NCBI RefSeq assembly: GCF_006503695.1
Contig: NZ_SBIK01000001.1
Location: 1 to 64,000, forward strand
Reading direction: 5' to 3'
DNA from: Tepidiphilus succinatimandens
GTDB lineage: Bacteria > Pseudomonadota > Gammaproteobacteria > Burkholderiales > Rhodocyclaceae
Length of the DNA: 64,000 nucleotides
In this document: one piece after another, positions 27,524 to 36,158 of the stretch
Position numbering within the stretch: the first letter of the stretch is position 1
Layout: each line of letters opens with the position of its first letter
Notes under the pieces: generated by a model
Databases searched by the model: none
What the model was told of the DNA's origin: nothing
What the model saw: only the letters and a program-made list of their open reading frames with translations
Program-made: the position numbers and the translations under genes

Positions 27524-28212
27524 GGCTGCAACCAATGGTCGAACACGCCGTCTTCGGCCTCGATGAGCAGGCGCACCGGGCGCGAGGCCGGTTCGGACTG
27601 CCACCATACGGTCATGGCGAAGTCGCCCTCGACGGTGCGCGCCGTGATGCGCTGCACCGGAATCTCGCCCAACCCGTCGAGTTTGAGGCGCTCCGGCTGC
27701 GGCTCGACGCGGTAGGTAGCCTGCTTGATGCGCTTGCCGGTGACCACGGCGATCTTGCCTTCCCGCGGCCCTTTCTGCCGCAGGAATCCGAGCTGGTGCA
27801 TCAAGGAAAGATAGTCCTGCTCATGGTCGGTGAGCGGCAGATCCACCGTCTTCCCTTTGCGTGTGCTCCGTACCGTGCGGGCTTTCCAATCGAAGTCGAG
27901 CATCTCGGGCGGCTTGCCGGAGCGCAGGCGCTCGTAGTGCAGCGGATGAAAACCCGTCTTCGCATCCCAGGTGCCGTTGCTCGTGCGTTTCTCGTTGACC
28001 TGGGCGACCAGCGCCACCAGACCGGTGCTCTGCAATTGCAGGGTCATGGTGTAGCGCCCGTCGTCGCTCAGCGTCCAGGCGAGGTCGGCTTGCCCGATCT
28101 GTAGCCCCCTTTCGCCGCTCAGGACGCGATAAACGAGCCGCTGCGACTCGGCAGCGAAAGCGGATGCCGCAACGAGCATGCCAACAACGACCAGAATTTT
28201 CTTCAACATCAT
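27520..28212 (-). CDS. exported DUF3108 protein
   Basis: A 230-aa protein with a clear signal peptide (MMLKKILVVVGMLVAASAFA) and a mostly beta-strand body, characteristic of DUF3108 periplasmic or outer-membrane-associated proteins: LVYRVLSGERGLQIGQA early, and a C-terminal IPVQRITARTVEGDFAMTVWW. No enzyme motif is visible and the function is unknown. It lies between purN and rsmB with 4-nt (ATGA) and GTGA overlaps, so it belongs to a purN-DUF3108-rsmB operon. Confidence 0.82.
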   Translation of the reverse strand: MMLKKILVVVGMLVAASAFAAESQRLVYRVLSGERGLQIGQADLAWTLSDDGRYTMTLQLQSTGLVALVAQVNEKRTSNGTWDAKTGFHPLHYERLRSGKPPEMLDFDWKARTVRSTRKGKTVDLPLTDHEQDYLSLMHQLGFLRQKGPREGKIAVVTGKRIKQATYRVEPQPERLKLDGLGEIPVQRITARTVEGDFAMTVWWQSEPASRPVRLLIEAEDGVFDHWLQP

Positions 28213-28859
28213 GACTCCAATGGCGGCCAGACGAGGGCCGCTTCTTGCACGCTGGCCGACACTCCCTGCAGCACGACGCGGCCGTCGGCCGTGAGCCGCA
28301 GGCGATCCTCGACGAACCAGCGCACCGCCTGCGGATAGATGCGGTGCTCCTGCGCGAGCACGCGCGCAGCCAGCGTCTCGGGGGTGTCGTCGGGCAGCAC
28401 CGGCACTGCCGCCTGCACGACGATGGGCCCGTGATCGAGCGCCGGAGTGACGAAATGCACCGTGGCCCCGTGCACGCGGCACCCTTCCTGCAGCGCCCGC
28501 TCGTGCGTGTGTAGTCCGGGGAAGGCGGGCAGCAGCGACGGATGGATGTTCAGCATCCGCCCCTCGTAGCGGCGCACGAACGCCTCTCCCAGCACGCGCA
28601 TGAACCCGGCGAGCACCACCAGATCGGGCGCGAACGCATCGATCGCCGCGGCGAGCGCCACCTCGAACGCCTCGCGCGAGGAATGGGCCTTGTGATCGAC
28701 CACGGCCGTGGCGATGCCGTGGCGCCGGGCGAATTCGAGGCCGGCGGCTTCGGGACGGTTGCTGATCACCGCCGCGACGCGCGCCCCTGGAATCGCAGCG
28801 CGCACGATCGCCTCCATGTTGCTGCCGCGGCCGGAAATGAGGATCACCAGATTGCGCAC
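28209..28859 (-). CDS. purN: phosphoribosylglycinamide formyltransferase
   Basis: The folate-dependent GAR transformylase of purine synthesis, 216 aa (E. coli PurN 212). LISGRGSNMEA binds the phosphate. FMRVLGEAF is the folate-site region, and NIHPSLLPAFPGLHTHERAL holds catalytic N and H with the final Asp in VTPALDHGPI. GTG 28859 is chosen: AAAGGAG lies 6-7 nt before it and it gives the family N-terminus. Its stop overlaps the DUF3108 start as ATGA. It is divergent from mutL. Confidence 0.96.
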   Translation of the reverse strand: MRNLVILISGRGSNMEAIVRAAIPGARVAAVISNRPEAAGLEFARRHGIATAVVDHKAHSSREAFEVALAAAIDAFAPDLVVLAGFMRVLGEAFVRRYEGRMLNIHPSLLPAFPGLHTHERALQEGCRVHGATVHFVTPALDHGPIVVQAAVPVLPDDTPETLAARVLAQEHRIYPQAVRWFVEDRLRLTADGRVVLQGVSASVQEAALVWPPLES

Positions 28860-28921
28860 ACCCGCTCCTTTCACGCCGGCTTCACGATAAACTTGGATTG
28901 TAGCGTCTACCGCCAAGCCCC

Positions 28922-30826
28922 ATGCCCCGTATCCACCTGCTGCCCGACGCCCTGATCAACCAGATCGCTGCCGGCGAAGTCGTCGAGCGCCCTGCCTCCC
29001 TCGTCAAGGAACTGGTCGAGAATGCGCTCGACGCCGGCGCCCGTGCCGTGGCGGTGACGCTCGAGCAGGGCGGCGTGCGCCGCGTCCGCGTCCAGGACGA
29101 TGGCCACGGCATAGCGCGCGAGGAGCTCGCGCTCGCGGTCATGCGCCACGCCACAAGCAAGCTGCACACCGCGGAAGACCTGGAGCGCATTGCCACGATG
29201 GGTTTTCGCGGCGAAGCGCTCGCGGCGATCGCCTCCGTCTGCCGCCTGACGATCACCTCGCGCGCTCAGGGAAGCGAGCACGCCTGGCGGTTCGACGCCG
29301 TAAGCGGCGAACTCGCCCCGGCGGCTCTGGAATCCGGCACGGTGATCGACTGCGCCGACCTTTATTACAACACGCCGGCGCGGCGCAAGTTCCTCAAAAG
29401 CGAATCCACCGAATACGCCCACTGCGAAGAGGCCCTGCGCCGCGTGGCCTTGTCGCGCCCAGAAGTAGCCTTTGCGCTCAGCCACAACGCCCGCAGCGTG
29501 CTGCATCTCAAGCCAGGCACCCCCGAGGAGCGGCTCGCCGCCCTGCTGGGGGAAACGTTCATCGAACGCAGCCGGGCCGTGGAGGCCGAGGCCGGTCCGG
29601 CTCGGCTCTTCGGCCGGGTGATCGAACCGCGCCACGCCGATCAAAGTCGACCGCCGCAATACTGGTTCGTCAACGGCCGCTTCGTGCGCGATCGCATGCT
29701 GACCCAGGCACTGCGCCAGGTCTACGCCGACGTCCTGCACGGATCACGCCAGCCCGCCTTCGCCCTCTTCCTCACCATCGACCCCGCGCTCGTCGACGTC
29801 AACGTCCATCCGGCCAAGATCGAGGTGCGCTTCCGCGATTCGCAGGCGGTGTTTCGCTTCGTGCTCGACGCGGTGCGCCGGGCGCTGGCGCCGAGCCGCA
29901 TCGCGCTCGAAGCGCTTGAAGAAACCGATCGGCGAGGGAGCCCCGAATCTCTCGGCACGGCGCCCCTGCCGCAACAGCCAAGCCTACCCTACTCTTCCCG
30001 GAGCGGCGCACCGGCCTCGCGCCCGGCCCCCTATCCCGCCTCGCCTCCCCGCGCCCCCGCCGGTTCGCGCCTGCACGACGCCGCCGCCGAGACTGCCTAT
30101 CTCGCCTTCGCCCGCTCGGCCCTTGCCCCAACGAGGGAAGCGGACGGCACCTCGGCCGTGCGACCGGTCGCAGAAAGCACCGAAAAGGGCTCGCCGGAAA
30201 TTCCCGCCCTGCCGGCTGCCACCAGCACCGACGACGCCCTCGCCCCCCCGCCGCTGGGCTACGCGCTGGCGCAACTGCACGGCATCTACCTGCTCGCGCA
30301 AAACGCCGCCGGACTCGTGCTCGTCGACATCCACGCCGCACACGAGCGTATCCTCTACGAAGGGCTCAAGGAGGCATGGGATCGCACCCCGAGCGTGCAA
30401 CGCCTGCTCGTGCCGCTCGTGCTCGCGGTCGATGCCCGAGAATATGCTGCATGGGAAGAACACCGTGAAACGCTCGAACGGCTGGGGTTCGACGTCGGCG
30501 CCCTGGGTCCCGAGCAACTGGCCGTGCGCTCGGCCCCTTCGCTCCTCGCCCAAGGTGCGCTGGAACCCTTGGTGCGCGCCCTGCTGCACGAACTTTCCGA
30601 GCTGCCGCAAAGCCTTGCCGTCGAATCCTTCCGTGATAAGATTTTAGCCACGATGGCCTGTCATGGAGCCGTACGGGCCAACCGCCCGCTCACGCTCCCC
30701 GAAATGAACGCGCTCCTGCGTGCCATGGAGCGCACCGAACGCAGCGACCAGTGCAATCATGGCCGCCCCACCTGGGTGCAACTGAGCCTCACCGAGCTCG
30801 ACCGCCTCTTCCTGCGCGGACGCTGA
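28922..30826 (+). CDS. mutL: DNA mismatch repair protein MutL, endonuclease-type
   Basis: A GHKL-ATPase matchmaker for mismatch repair, 634 aa. N-terminal ATPase motifs are ENALDAGA, DDGHGI and GFRGEALAAI, followed by a proline/alanine-rich linker (about 340-430) and the dimerisation domain. The C-terminal domain carries DIHAAHERILYE, fitting DxHA(X)2E(X)4E, plus ACHGAVRA and CNHGRPT, the metal-site motifs of MutL endonucleases. So this MutL probably nicks DNA itself, as expected in lineages lacking MutH. The dimerisation end LFLRGR is intact. It is separated from purN by 62 bp. Confidence 0.96.
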   Translation: MPRIHLLPDALINQIAAGEVVERPASLVKELVENALDAGARAVAVTLEQGGVRRVRVQDDGHGIAREELALAVMRHATSKLHTAEDLERIATMGFRGEALAAIASVCRLTITSRAQGSEHAWRFDAVSGELAPAALESGTVIDCADLYYNTPARRKFLKSESTEYAHCEEALRRVALSRPEVAFALSHNARSVLHLKPGTPEERLAALLGETFIERSRAVEAEAGPARLFGRVIEPRHADQSRPPQYWFVNGRFVRDRMLTQALRQVYADVLHGSRQPAFALFLTIDPALVDVNVHPAKIEVRFRDSQAVFRFVLDAVRRALAPSRIALEALEETDRRGSPESLGTAPLPQQPSLPYSSRSGAPASRPAPYPASPPRAPAGSRLHDAAAETAYLAFARSALAPTREADGTSAVRPVAESTEKGSPEIPALPAATSTDDALAPPPLGYALAQLHGIYLLAQNAAGLVLVDIHAAHERILYEGLKEAWDRTPSVQRLLVPLVLAVDAREYAAWEEHRETLERLGFDVGALGPEQLAVRSAPSLLAQGALEPLVRALLHELSELPQSLAVESFRDKILATMACHGAVRANRPLTLPEMNALLRAMERTERSDQCNHGRPTWVQLSLTELDRLFLRGR

Positions 30827-30849
30827 ACGCCCGCAGCTCTTCTGGCCGC

Positions 30850-31437
30850 TCAGCCCCACCCCCAGCGGTAGAGCGCATAGGCAAGGAGCAGTGCCGCCAC
30901 GCTCGCCCAGCCGAGCCGGTCGATGATGCGGTGCAGCCTCGCCTCCATGCGCTCGCCGCCCCAGCGCATCAGCGCCGCCACGAGAAAAAAGCGCGCGCCG
31001 CGCCCCACGAGCGAGGCGAGCGTAAACGGCAGCAGCGCCATCTGCGCCACCCCGGCGGCGATGGTAAAGACCTTGTACGGGATCGGCGAGAAGCCGGCGA
31101 TGAACACCGCCCACGCTCCCCAGGCGTCGAACCATGCCCTTGCCTGCAGATAAGGCTCCCAGTACGAAGAACCCTCCAGCCAGGGCCGGATCCCCGCGAA
31201 CGCGAAATAGCCGATGGCGTAGCCGAAAAGCCCTCCCAACACCGAAGCCACGGTGGTGAGCAAGGCCAAAGCCCAGGCGCGGCGCGGCGCGGCCATGGCC
31301 ATCGGCGCGAGCATCACATCCGGCGGCACCGGAAAAAACGAGGATTCGGCAAACGACAGCAGCGCCAGATACCACGGCGCGTGTGGATGGCGCGACCAGC
31401 GCATGGTGCGCGCGAACAGCGAAGAAAAGATCTTCAT
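30850..31437 (-). CDS. YqaA-like DedA/VTT-family membrane protein
   Basis: A 195-aa inner-membrane protein with about four helices. SFAESSFFPVPPDVMLAPMA and the later GFSPIPYKVFTIAAGVA match the two half-motifs of YqaA and related SNARE-associated/DedA (VTT) proteins, in which E and P/D residues line a re-entrant loop. These proteins are linked to lipid flipping or membrane homeostasis; the transported species is not known here. It is convergent with mutL (23 bp) and divergent from miaA. Confidence 0.85.
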   Translation of the reverse strand: MKIFSSLFARTMRWSRHPHAPWYLALLSFAESSFFPVPPDVMLAPMAMAAPRRAWALALLTTVASVLGGLFGYAIGYFAFAGIRPWLEGSSYWEPYLQARAWFDAWGAWAVFIAGFSPIPYKVFTIAAGVAQMALLPFTLASLVGRGARFFLVAALMRWGGERMEARLHRIIDRLGWASVAALLLAYALYRWGWG

Positions 31438-31462
31438 CGACGAAAATGGCCTGGCGGGATGA

Positions 31463-31489
31463 GAATCGGCCGGATTCTATGCTATAGAA
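31463..31489. promoter_or_regulatory. nested inverted repeats at the yqaA-like/miaA promoter
   Basis: GAATC-GGCCG-GATTC (31463-31477) overlaps TTCTAT-GCT-ATAGAA (31475-31489), ending 7 nt before the miaA ATG. TATGCT and CTATAG within it resemble -10 hexamers. A regulatory role is a guess; the sequence may simply be the promoter. Confidence 0.35.
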
Positions 31490-31495
31490 AAGAAA

Positions 31496-32470
31496 ATGCA
31501 CATACCGCCACCCCCAAAGGGCGAGGTCACCAACCGTCCCCTTATCCCCTGGCTGCTCGGCCCTACCGCCGGCGGCAAGACGGCGCTCGCGCTCAGGCTC
31601 GCCGAGCGTTTTCCGCTGGAGATCGTCAGCGTCGACTCGGCGCTGGTCTATCGCGGCATGGACATCGGTACCGCCAAGCCCACAGCCCAGGAACGGGCGC
31701 GCGTGCCGCACCATCTCATCGATCTCGTCGAACCGGAAGAAGCCTACGGCGCGGCGCGTTTCCTTGCCGATGCGCTCGCCGCCATCGAGGAAATCCTCGC
31801 GCGCGGGCGGCTGCCGCTGCTCGCGGGCGGCACCATGCTCTACTTCAAGGCGCTAAGGGAGGGCCTCTCCGACCTTCCTCCAGCCGATCCGCGCCTGCGC
31901 ACCGAGCTCGACGCACGCGCGGCACGCGAGGGCTGGCCGGCGCTACACGCCGAACTCGCCCGCCTCGACCCGCAGGCCGCCGCCCGGCTCGCTCCCACCG
32001 ACGCGCAGCGCATCCAGCGCGCACTCGAGATCGTCCTTCTCACGGGCGAACCGCTCGCTGCACGCTACGCCCGCCGCACCCCTGCCGCCCACGGTTACCG
32101 CTGGCTGCCGCTCGCGCTCGTGCCGACGGATCGCGCACGGCTGCACGAGCGCATCGCCGAGCGCTTCCGCGCAATGCTGCAAGCAGGATTCATCGAGGAA
32201 GTGATGCGGCTACGGCAGCGCCCGAACCTCACCCTTTCCCACCCTTCCATGCGCGCCGTGGGCTATCGCCAGGTCTGGCACTACCTCGAAGGCACGATCG
32301 GGCGCGAAGCCATGATCGACGCCGGGATCGCCGCCACGCGGCAACTGGCCAAACGCCAGCTCACGTGGCTGCGCCAGTTCGGCGAAACCTGGCCCGAGCT
32401 GCGCCGCTTCGACCCCTTTGCGCCGGACACGCCGCAGCGCTTGGCTGCGGCGCTGGAGGAGGCGTTTTAG
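31496..32470 (+). CDS. miaA: tRNA dimethylallyltransferase
   Basis: Adds the dimethylallyl group to A37 of tRNAs reading U-codons. It is 324 aa. The P-loop is [13 protein letters not shown] (about residues 20-32). [19 protein letters not shown] contains the catalytic aspartate region, and [10 protein letters not shown] and the central [13 protein letters not shown] are family landmarks, followed by [11 protein letters not shown] and [13 protein letters not shown]. The AT-rich upstream sequence holds a probable -10 close to the ATG, implying a very short leader. The last 4 bp overlap the convergent purM gene. Confidence 0.96.
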   Translation: MHIPPPPKGEVTNRPLIPWLLGPTAGGKTALALRLAERFPLEIVSVDSALVYRGMDIGTAKPTAQERARVPHHLIDLVEPEEAYGAARFLADALAAIEEILARGRLPLLAGGTMLYFKALREGLSDLPPADPRLRTELDARAAREGWPALHAELARLDPQAAARLAPTDAQRIQRALEIVLLTGEPLAARYARRTPAAHGYRWLPLALVPTDRARLHERIAERFRAMLQAGFIEEVMRLRQRPNLTLSHPSMRAVGYRQVWHYLEGTIGREAMIDAGIAATRQLAKRQLTWLRQFGETWPELRRFDPFAPDTPQRLAAALEEAF

Positions 32471-33531
32471 GCTGGCGAGCCCACGATGCGCGCCTGCGGC
32501 TCATCCCCTACCCGCGGCACCACCTCGCCGATGCGATAGACCGTCTCGCCCTGCGCCCGCAGCAGTCCTTCTGCCGCCCCGGCCTTCTCGGGCGCGACCA
32601 CGAGCACCATGCCAATGCCGCAGTTGAAGACGCGCGTCATCTCGGCCTCGGCCACCTCGCCCTGCTCCTGCAGCCAGCGAAAGAGCGCCGGCCGGGGCCA
32701 ACTGCCCAGATCGATGTGCGCGGCGAGCGGTTCTGGCAGGATACGCGGCACGTTCTCCCTGAGCCCACCGCCGGTGATGTGCGCAAGCCCCTTGACGGCC
32801 TCGGGCAGCTCGCGCAACAGCGCCAGGATACTGCGCACGTAGATACGGGTGGGTTCCATCAGCGCCTCACGCAGCGGCTTGCCGTCGAGCACGAGTTCGG
32901 CATCGCGCGCCGCATCCACCCCATGGCCCGCCTTGGCGAGCACGCGGCGGACGAGGGAATAGCCGTTCGAATGCGCCCCGCTGGACGCGAGCCCCAAGAG
33001 CACGTCGCCGGCGGCGATGCGCGAACCGTCGAGGATGGCTTCGCGCTCCACGGCCCCGACCGCGAACCCGGCCAAGTCGTATTCGCCTTCCGGATACATG
33101 TCGGGCATCTCGGCCGTCTCGCCGCCAATCAGCGCACAGCCGGCGAGTTCGCAGCCGCGCGCGATTCCGCCCACTACCCGCGCCGCCACCTCGACGTCGA
33201 GCTTGCCGCAGGCGAAATAATCGAGAAAAAAGAGTGGCTCGGCGCCTTGCACGAGGATGTCGTTCACACTCATCGCCACCAGATCCTGCCCCACCCCGTC
33301 GTGCATGCCCCAGGCGAAGGCGAGCTTGAGCTTGGTGCCCACGCCGTCGGTGCCGGAGACGAGCACGGGATCGCGATAGCGCCCGCCCAGCGCGAAGAGG
33401 GCCCCGAAGCCGCCAATGCCGGCGAGCACTTCCGGGCGCATGGTGCGCGCCGCCAAGGGTTTGATCCGTTCGACCAGGGCATCGCCCGCGTCGATATCCA
33501 CTCCGGCATCCCGATACGTCAGTCCCGTCAC
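32467..33531 (-). CDS. purM: phosphoribosylformylglycinamidine cyclo-ligase
   Basis: AIR synthetase, the fifth step of purine synthesis, 354 aa (E. coli PurM 345). The signature is [17 protein letters not shown] with [20 protein letters not shown] following, and [11 protein letters not shown] and [16 protein letters not shown] are conserved. The start is GTG with AGAGGAG upstream. It is divergent from the AI-2E family transporter gene and convergent with miaA. It is not linked to purN here, which lies 3.6 kb away in another unit. Confidence 0.97.
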   Translation of the reverse strand: MTGLTYRDAGVDIDAGDALVERIKPLAARTMRPEVLAGIGGFGALFALGGRYRDPVLVSGTDGVGTKLKLAFAWGMHDGVGQDLVAMSVNDILVQGAEPLFFLDYFACGKLDVEVAARVVGGIARGCELAGCALIGGETAEMPDMYPEGEYDLAGFAVGAVEREAILDGSRIAAGDVLLGLASSGAHSNGYSLVRRVLAKAGHGVDAARDAELVLDGKPLREALMEPTRIYVRSILALLRELPEAVKGLAHITGGGLRENVPRILPEPLAAHIDLGSWPRPALFRWLQEQGEVAEAEMTRVFNCGIGMVLVVAPEKAGAAEGLLRAQGETVYRIGEVVPRVGDEPQARIVGSPA

Positions 33532-33651
33532 AACGGCTCCTCTTGCTCAGCTTCCGGTTCCCCGGCGATAATTGACACCTATATATCACAAGGCGGTCGT
33601 TTCGACCGAACCCTCGCACATGGCGAACGACGCAAAATTGTACGATACCGC

Positions 33652-34734
33652 ATGAACGGCGCACCCTCGACCCGTGCAGAATTTTGGCTGTGGGGTGGAT
33701 GTGCGGCGCTCTTCGCGCTGCTCTTCTACTCCCTGCTGCCGGTGCTCACGCCGTTCATCGTCGGCGCGGTGCTCGCCTACATCTGCGGCCCCATCACCGA
33801 CCGGCTCTCCGCCCTGGGCCTGCCGCGATCCTTGGCGGCCTGGCTCACCATCATGGCCGTCGGGCTGGTGCTGGTGACCCTCGTCCTGCTCGTGCTGCCC
33901 ATTTTCTGGCGCCAGATCGCCGTCTTCATCCAGCAGCTGCCCGACCTGCTGGGCCGGCTCGACACGCTCTTGCAGGACCTGGGGCGGCGCATCGGGGTCG
34001 ACATCGATCGCATCGACCCGGAGTTCGTGCGCGACTGGCTCAAGGAACACTGGGCGAGCGCCCAGAGCTGGCTGCTGGTGCTGCTGGGCAAGCTCAAGAG
34101 CGGCGGCGCCGTGCTCGTGGGAACGCTCATCGACCTCGCCCTCATCCCGCTGGTGATGTTCTATCTGCTGGTGGAATCGCCGCGCCTGCGCCGCGCGTTG
34201 TTGCGCCTGCTGCCGCGCGACTGCCAGCAGCCGGTGGCAAGGAAGATGCGCGGCATCGACCAGGTGCTGGCCGAATTCCTGCGCGGGCAGCTGTCGGTGA
34301 TGATCGCGCTCGCTTTTTACTACAGCATCAGCCTGAGTCTGGCGGGGCTCAATTTCGCCCTGCCGATCGGCGTCATCACGGGACTCGTCGCCTTCATTCC
34401 CTACGTGGGCTACGGCACGGGAGTGGTCCTGGCCACCTTGGCCACCCTGCTGCAAGGGCCGGAGCTCGGGCTCGTGCTGCCCGTGGTCATCATCTTCGCC
34501 CTCGGTCAGGCCCTCGAGACCTATGTGCTCACCCCCTATCTGGTGGGCGAGCGCATCGGGCTGCATCCCTTGGCGGTGATCTTCGTGCTCATGGCCTTCG
34601 CCCACTGGTTCGGCTTCGTCGGTATGCTGATCGCGCTGCCCACCGGCGCGGTGCTGCTCGTGGTGTTGCGCGATCTTCTCGCGGCATGGAAGCGCAGCAC
34701 CCTCTACCGTGGACGTCGGGGGAAAGGCCCTTGA
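33652..34734 (+). CDS. AI-2E family transporter (PerM-like)
   Basis: A 360-aa membrane protein with about eight helices in the order typical of the family: two N-terminal helices, one near 65-85, a long amphipathic soluble stretch (about 95-155), then a helix near 155-175 and a C-terminal cluster (about 215-345). GLVAFIPYVGYGTGVVL and LTPYLVGERIGLHPLAVI are the conserved family motifs. Members have been linked to autoinducer-2 export or Na+/H+ exchange; the substrate here is open. The frame stays open far upstream, but the only supported start is ATG 33652. Its TGA overlaps the hda TTG. Confidence 0.9.
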   Translation: MNGAPSTRAEFWLWGGCAALFALLFYSLLPVLTPFIVGAVLAYICGPITDRLSALGLPRSLAAWLTIMAVGLVLVTLVLLVLPIFWRQIAVFIQQLPDLLGRLDTLLQDLGRRIGVDIDRIDPEFVRDWLKEHWASAQSWLLVLLGKLKSGGAVLVGTLIDLALIPLVMFYLLVESPRLRRALLRLLPRDCQQPVARKMRGIDQVLAEFLRGQLSVMIALAFYYSISLSLAGLNFALPIGVITGLVAFIPYVGYGTGVVLATLATLLQGPELGLVLPVVIIFALGQALETYVLTPYLVGERIGLHPLAVIFVLMAFAHWFGFVGMLIALPTGAVLLVVLRDLLAAWKRSTLYRGRRGKGP

Positions 34735-35465
34735 GCACCCAGCTCGTGTTCGATTTCTTCGACGACACCGTGCCGACCTTCGAGCGCACGGTCATCGGGC
34801 GCAACGCGGAGCTGGTAGCGGCGCTGCAGTGCGTGGTGCAGACGCGAGACGGCAATCCCCTGCCCGCCGCCCATCTCTACCTCTGGGGCGACTCAGGCAG
34901 CGGTCGCACGCACCTTCTGATCGCCACCGCCGAGTTCGCCCAACGCCACGCTCGCCCCGTACACTACTTCGCCGCAGAGCATTTCGCCGGCGAAGCGCTG
35001 CCGGAGACGCCCGAGGCGATCCTTCTCCTCGACGACGTGCAGCGCGCCCCCCCTGGGCTGCAACATGCGCTCTTCAACGCCTACAATCGCGCACGCGAAC
35101 TCAAGCAACGGCTGGTGGTGAGCGGTGACGCCCCGCCGCTGCGACTGGCGCTGCGCGAGGATCTGCGCACCCGCATCGGCCAGAGCCTGGTGTTCCACGT
35201 CGAGCCACTCGACGATGCGCAGCGGCTCGGCTTCCTGCAGCAGTGGGCCCAGGCACGCGGCATGCGGCTGGAACGCGACGTAGCCACCTACGTGCTGCAC
35301 CGCATCGAACGCGACCCGCGGCGCCTTGCCGCTTTCGTCGCCGCGCTCGACCGGCGATCGCTCGAGCGCCAGCGTCCCGTGACCGTGGCGCTCGCGCGCG
35401 AGGTGCTCGCCGAGCTGGAGGCGGAACCGCTTCGGGATGAATCTGGTCTATCAAACAAGGAATGA
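34731..35465 (+). CDS. hda: DnaA regulatory inactivator Hda
   Basis: A DnaA-homologous AAA+ protein that, with the sliding clamp, stimulates ATP hydrolysis by DnaA. It is 244 aa. The N-terminal QLVFDFF is a clamp-binding-type motif. The Walker A region GDSGSGRTHLL carries Arg in place of the usual Lys, as in other Hda proteins, and LLLDDVQ is Walker B. Sensor and arginine-finger regions follow around VVSGDAPPLRLALREDLRTR. It starts at TTG 34731, overlapping the upstream TGA (TTGA) with GGGGGAAAGG before it. Its own stop overlaps the next start as ATGA. Confidence 0.9.
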   Translation: MSTQLVFDFFDDTVPTFERTVIGRNAELVAALQCVVQTRDGNPLPAAHLYLWGDSGSGRTHLLIATAEFAQRHARPVHYFAAEHFAGEALPETPEAILLLDDVQRAPPGLQHALFNAYNRARELKQRLVVSGDAPPLRLALREDLRTRIGQSLVFHVEPLDDAQRLGFLQQWAQARGMRLERDVATYVLHRIERDPRRLAAFVAALDRRSLERQRPVTVALAREVLAELEAEPLRDESGLSNKE

Positions 35466-36151
35466 AGGTGAACCTCACGCTCTTCGATCTGGACAACACC
35501 CTGCTTGCCGGCGACTCGGATTTCGAGTGGGCGCAGTTCCTGATCCGCAAAGGACTGGTCGACGCCGAGCTCTATGAAGCGAAGAACGCCGAGTTCTACG
35601 CCCAGTATCAGGCGGGCACGCTCGACATCCACGCTTTCCTCGATTTCCAGCTCGCCCCGCTCGCGCGCCACGAGCGCCGCACACTGGAGGCGCTGCACGC
35701 CGAATTCATGCGGGAAGTCATCGAACCCATGATGACGCCGGCGGCCAAAGCCTTGGTACGCGAGCATCTGGCCGCGGGCGACGTGGCGGCGATCGTCACC
35801 GCCACCAACGCCTTCGTCACCGGACCGATCGCGCGCGCCTTCGGCATCTGCCACCTCATCGCCACCATCCCCGAGCAGCAAGACGGACGGTTTACCGGCC
35901 GCTGCCGCGGCACGCCGGCCTTCCAGGCGGGCAAGATCGCGCGCGTCGAATCCTGGCTCGAATCGCTGGGCCTATGGTGGACGAGCTTTTCCCGCACCAC
36001 CTTCTACAGCGACTCGCACAACGACCTTCCCTTGCTCGAACGCGTCGACGAGCCCGTCGCCGTCGATCCGGACGAGCGGCTGCGCATGCACGCCCTTACC
36101 CACGGCTGGCGCATCTTGTCGCTGCGCGAAGCCTCGCCCGCGACGTGCTGA
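35462..36151 (+). CDS. HAD-IB family phosphatase (SerB-like)
   Basis: A 229-aa haloacid-dehalogenase hydrolase. Motif I is LFDLDNTLL with both aspartates, motif II is the TAT of IVTATNAFVTGPIARAFG, and motif III/IV is SDSHNDLPLLE. These define HAD subfamily IB, the SerB/histidinol-phosphatase-like group; the substrate is not certain. It lies between hda and pcnB with a 4-nt overlap with hda and a 7-nt gap to pcnB, a fixed neighbourhood in many betaproteobacteria. Confidence 0.92.
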   Translation: MKVNLTLFDLDNTLLAGDSDFEWAQFLIRKGLVDAELYEAKNAEFYAQYQAGTLDIHAFLDFQLAPLARHERRTLEALHAEFMREVIEPMMTPAAKALVREHLAAGDVAAIVTATNAFVTGPIARAFGICHLIATIPEQQDGRFTGRCRGTPAFQAGKIARVESWLESLGLWWTSFSRTTFYSDSHNDLPLLERVDEPVAVDPDERLRMHALTHGWRILSLREASPATC

Positions 36152-36158
36152 GAAACCC

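Noticed and set aside
30751-33651. Very long open frame running into the AI-2E transporter from the mutL end
   Set aside because: It runs antisense to the yqaA-like and purM genes and across miaA in another frame, has arginine/proline/histidine-rich low-complexity sequence, and no ribosome binding site. High GC simply removes stop codons; the real start is 33652.
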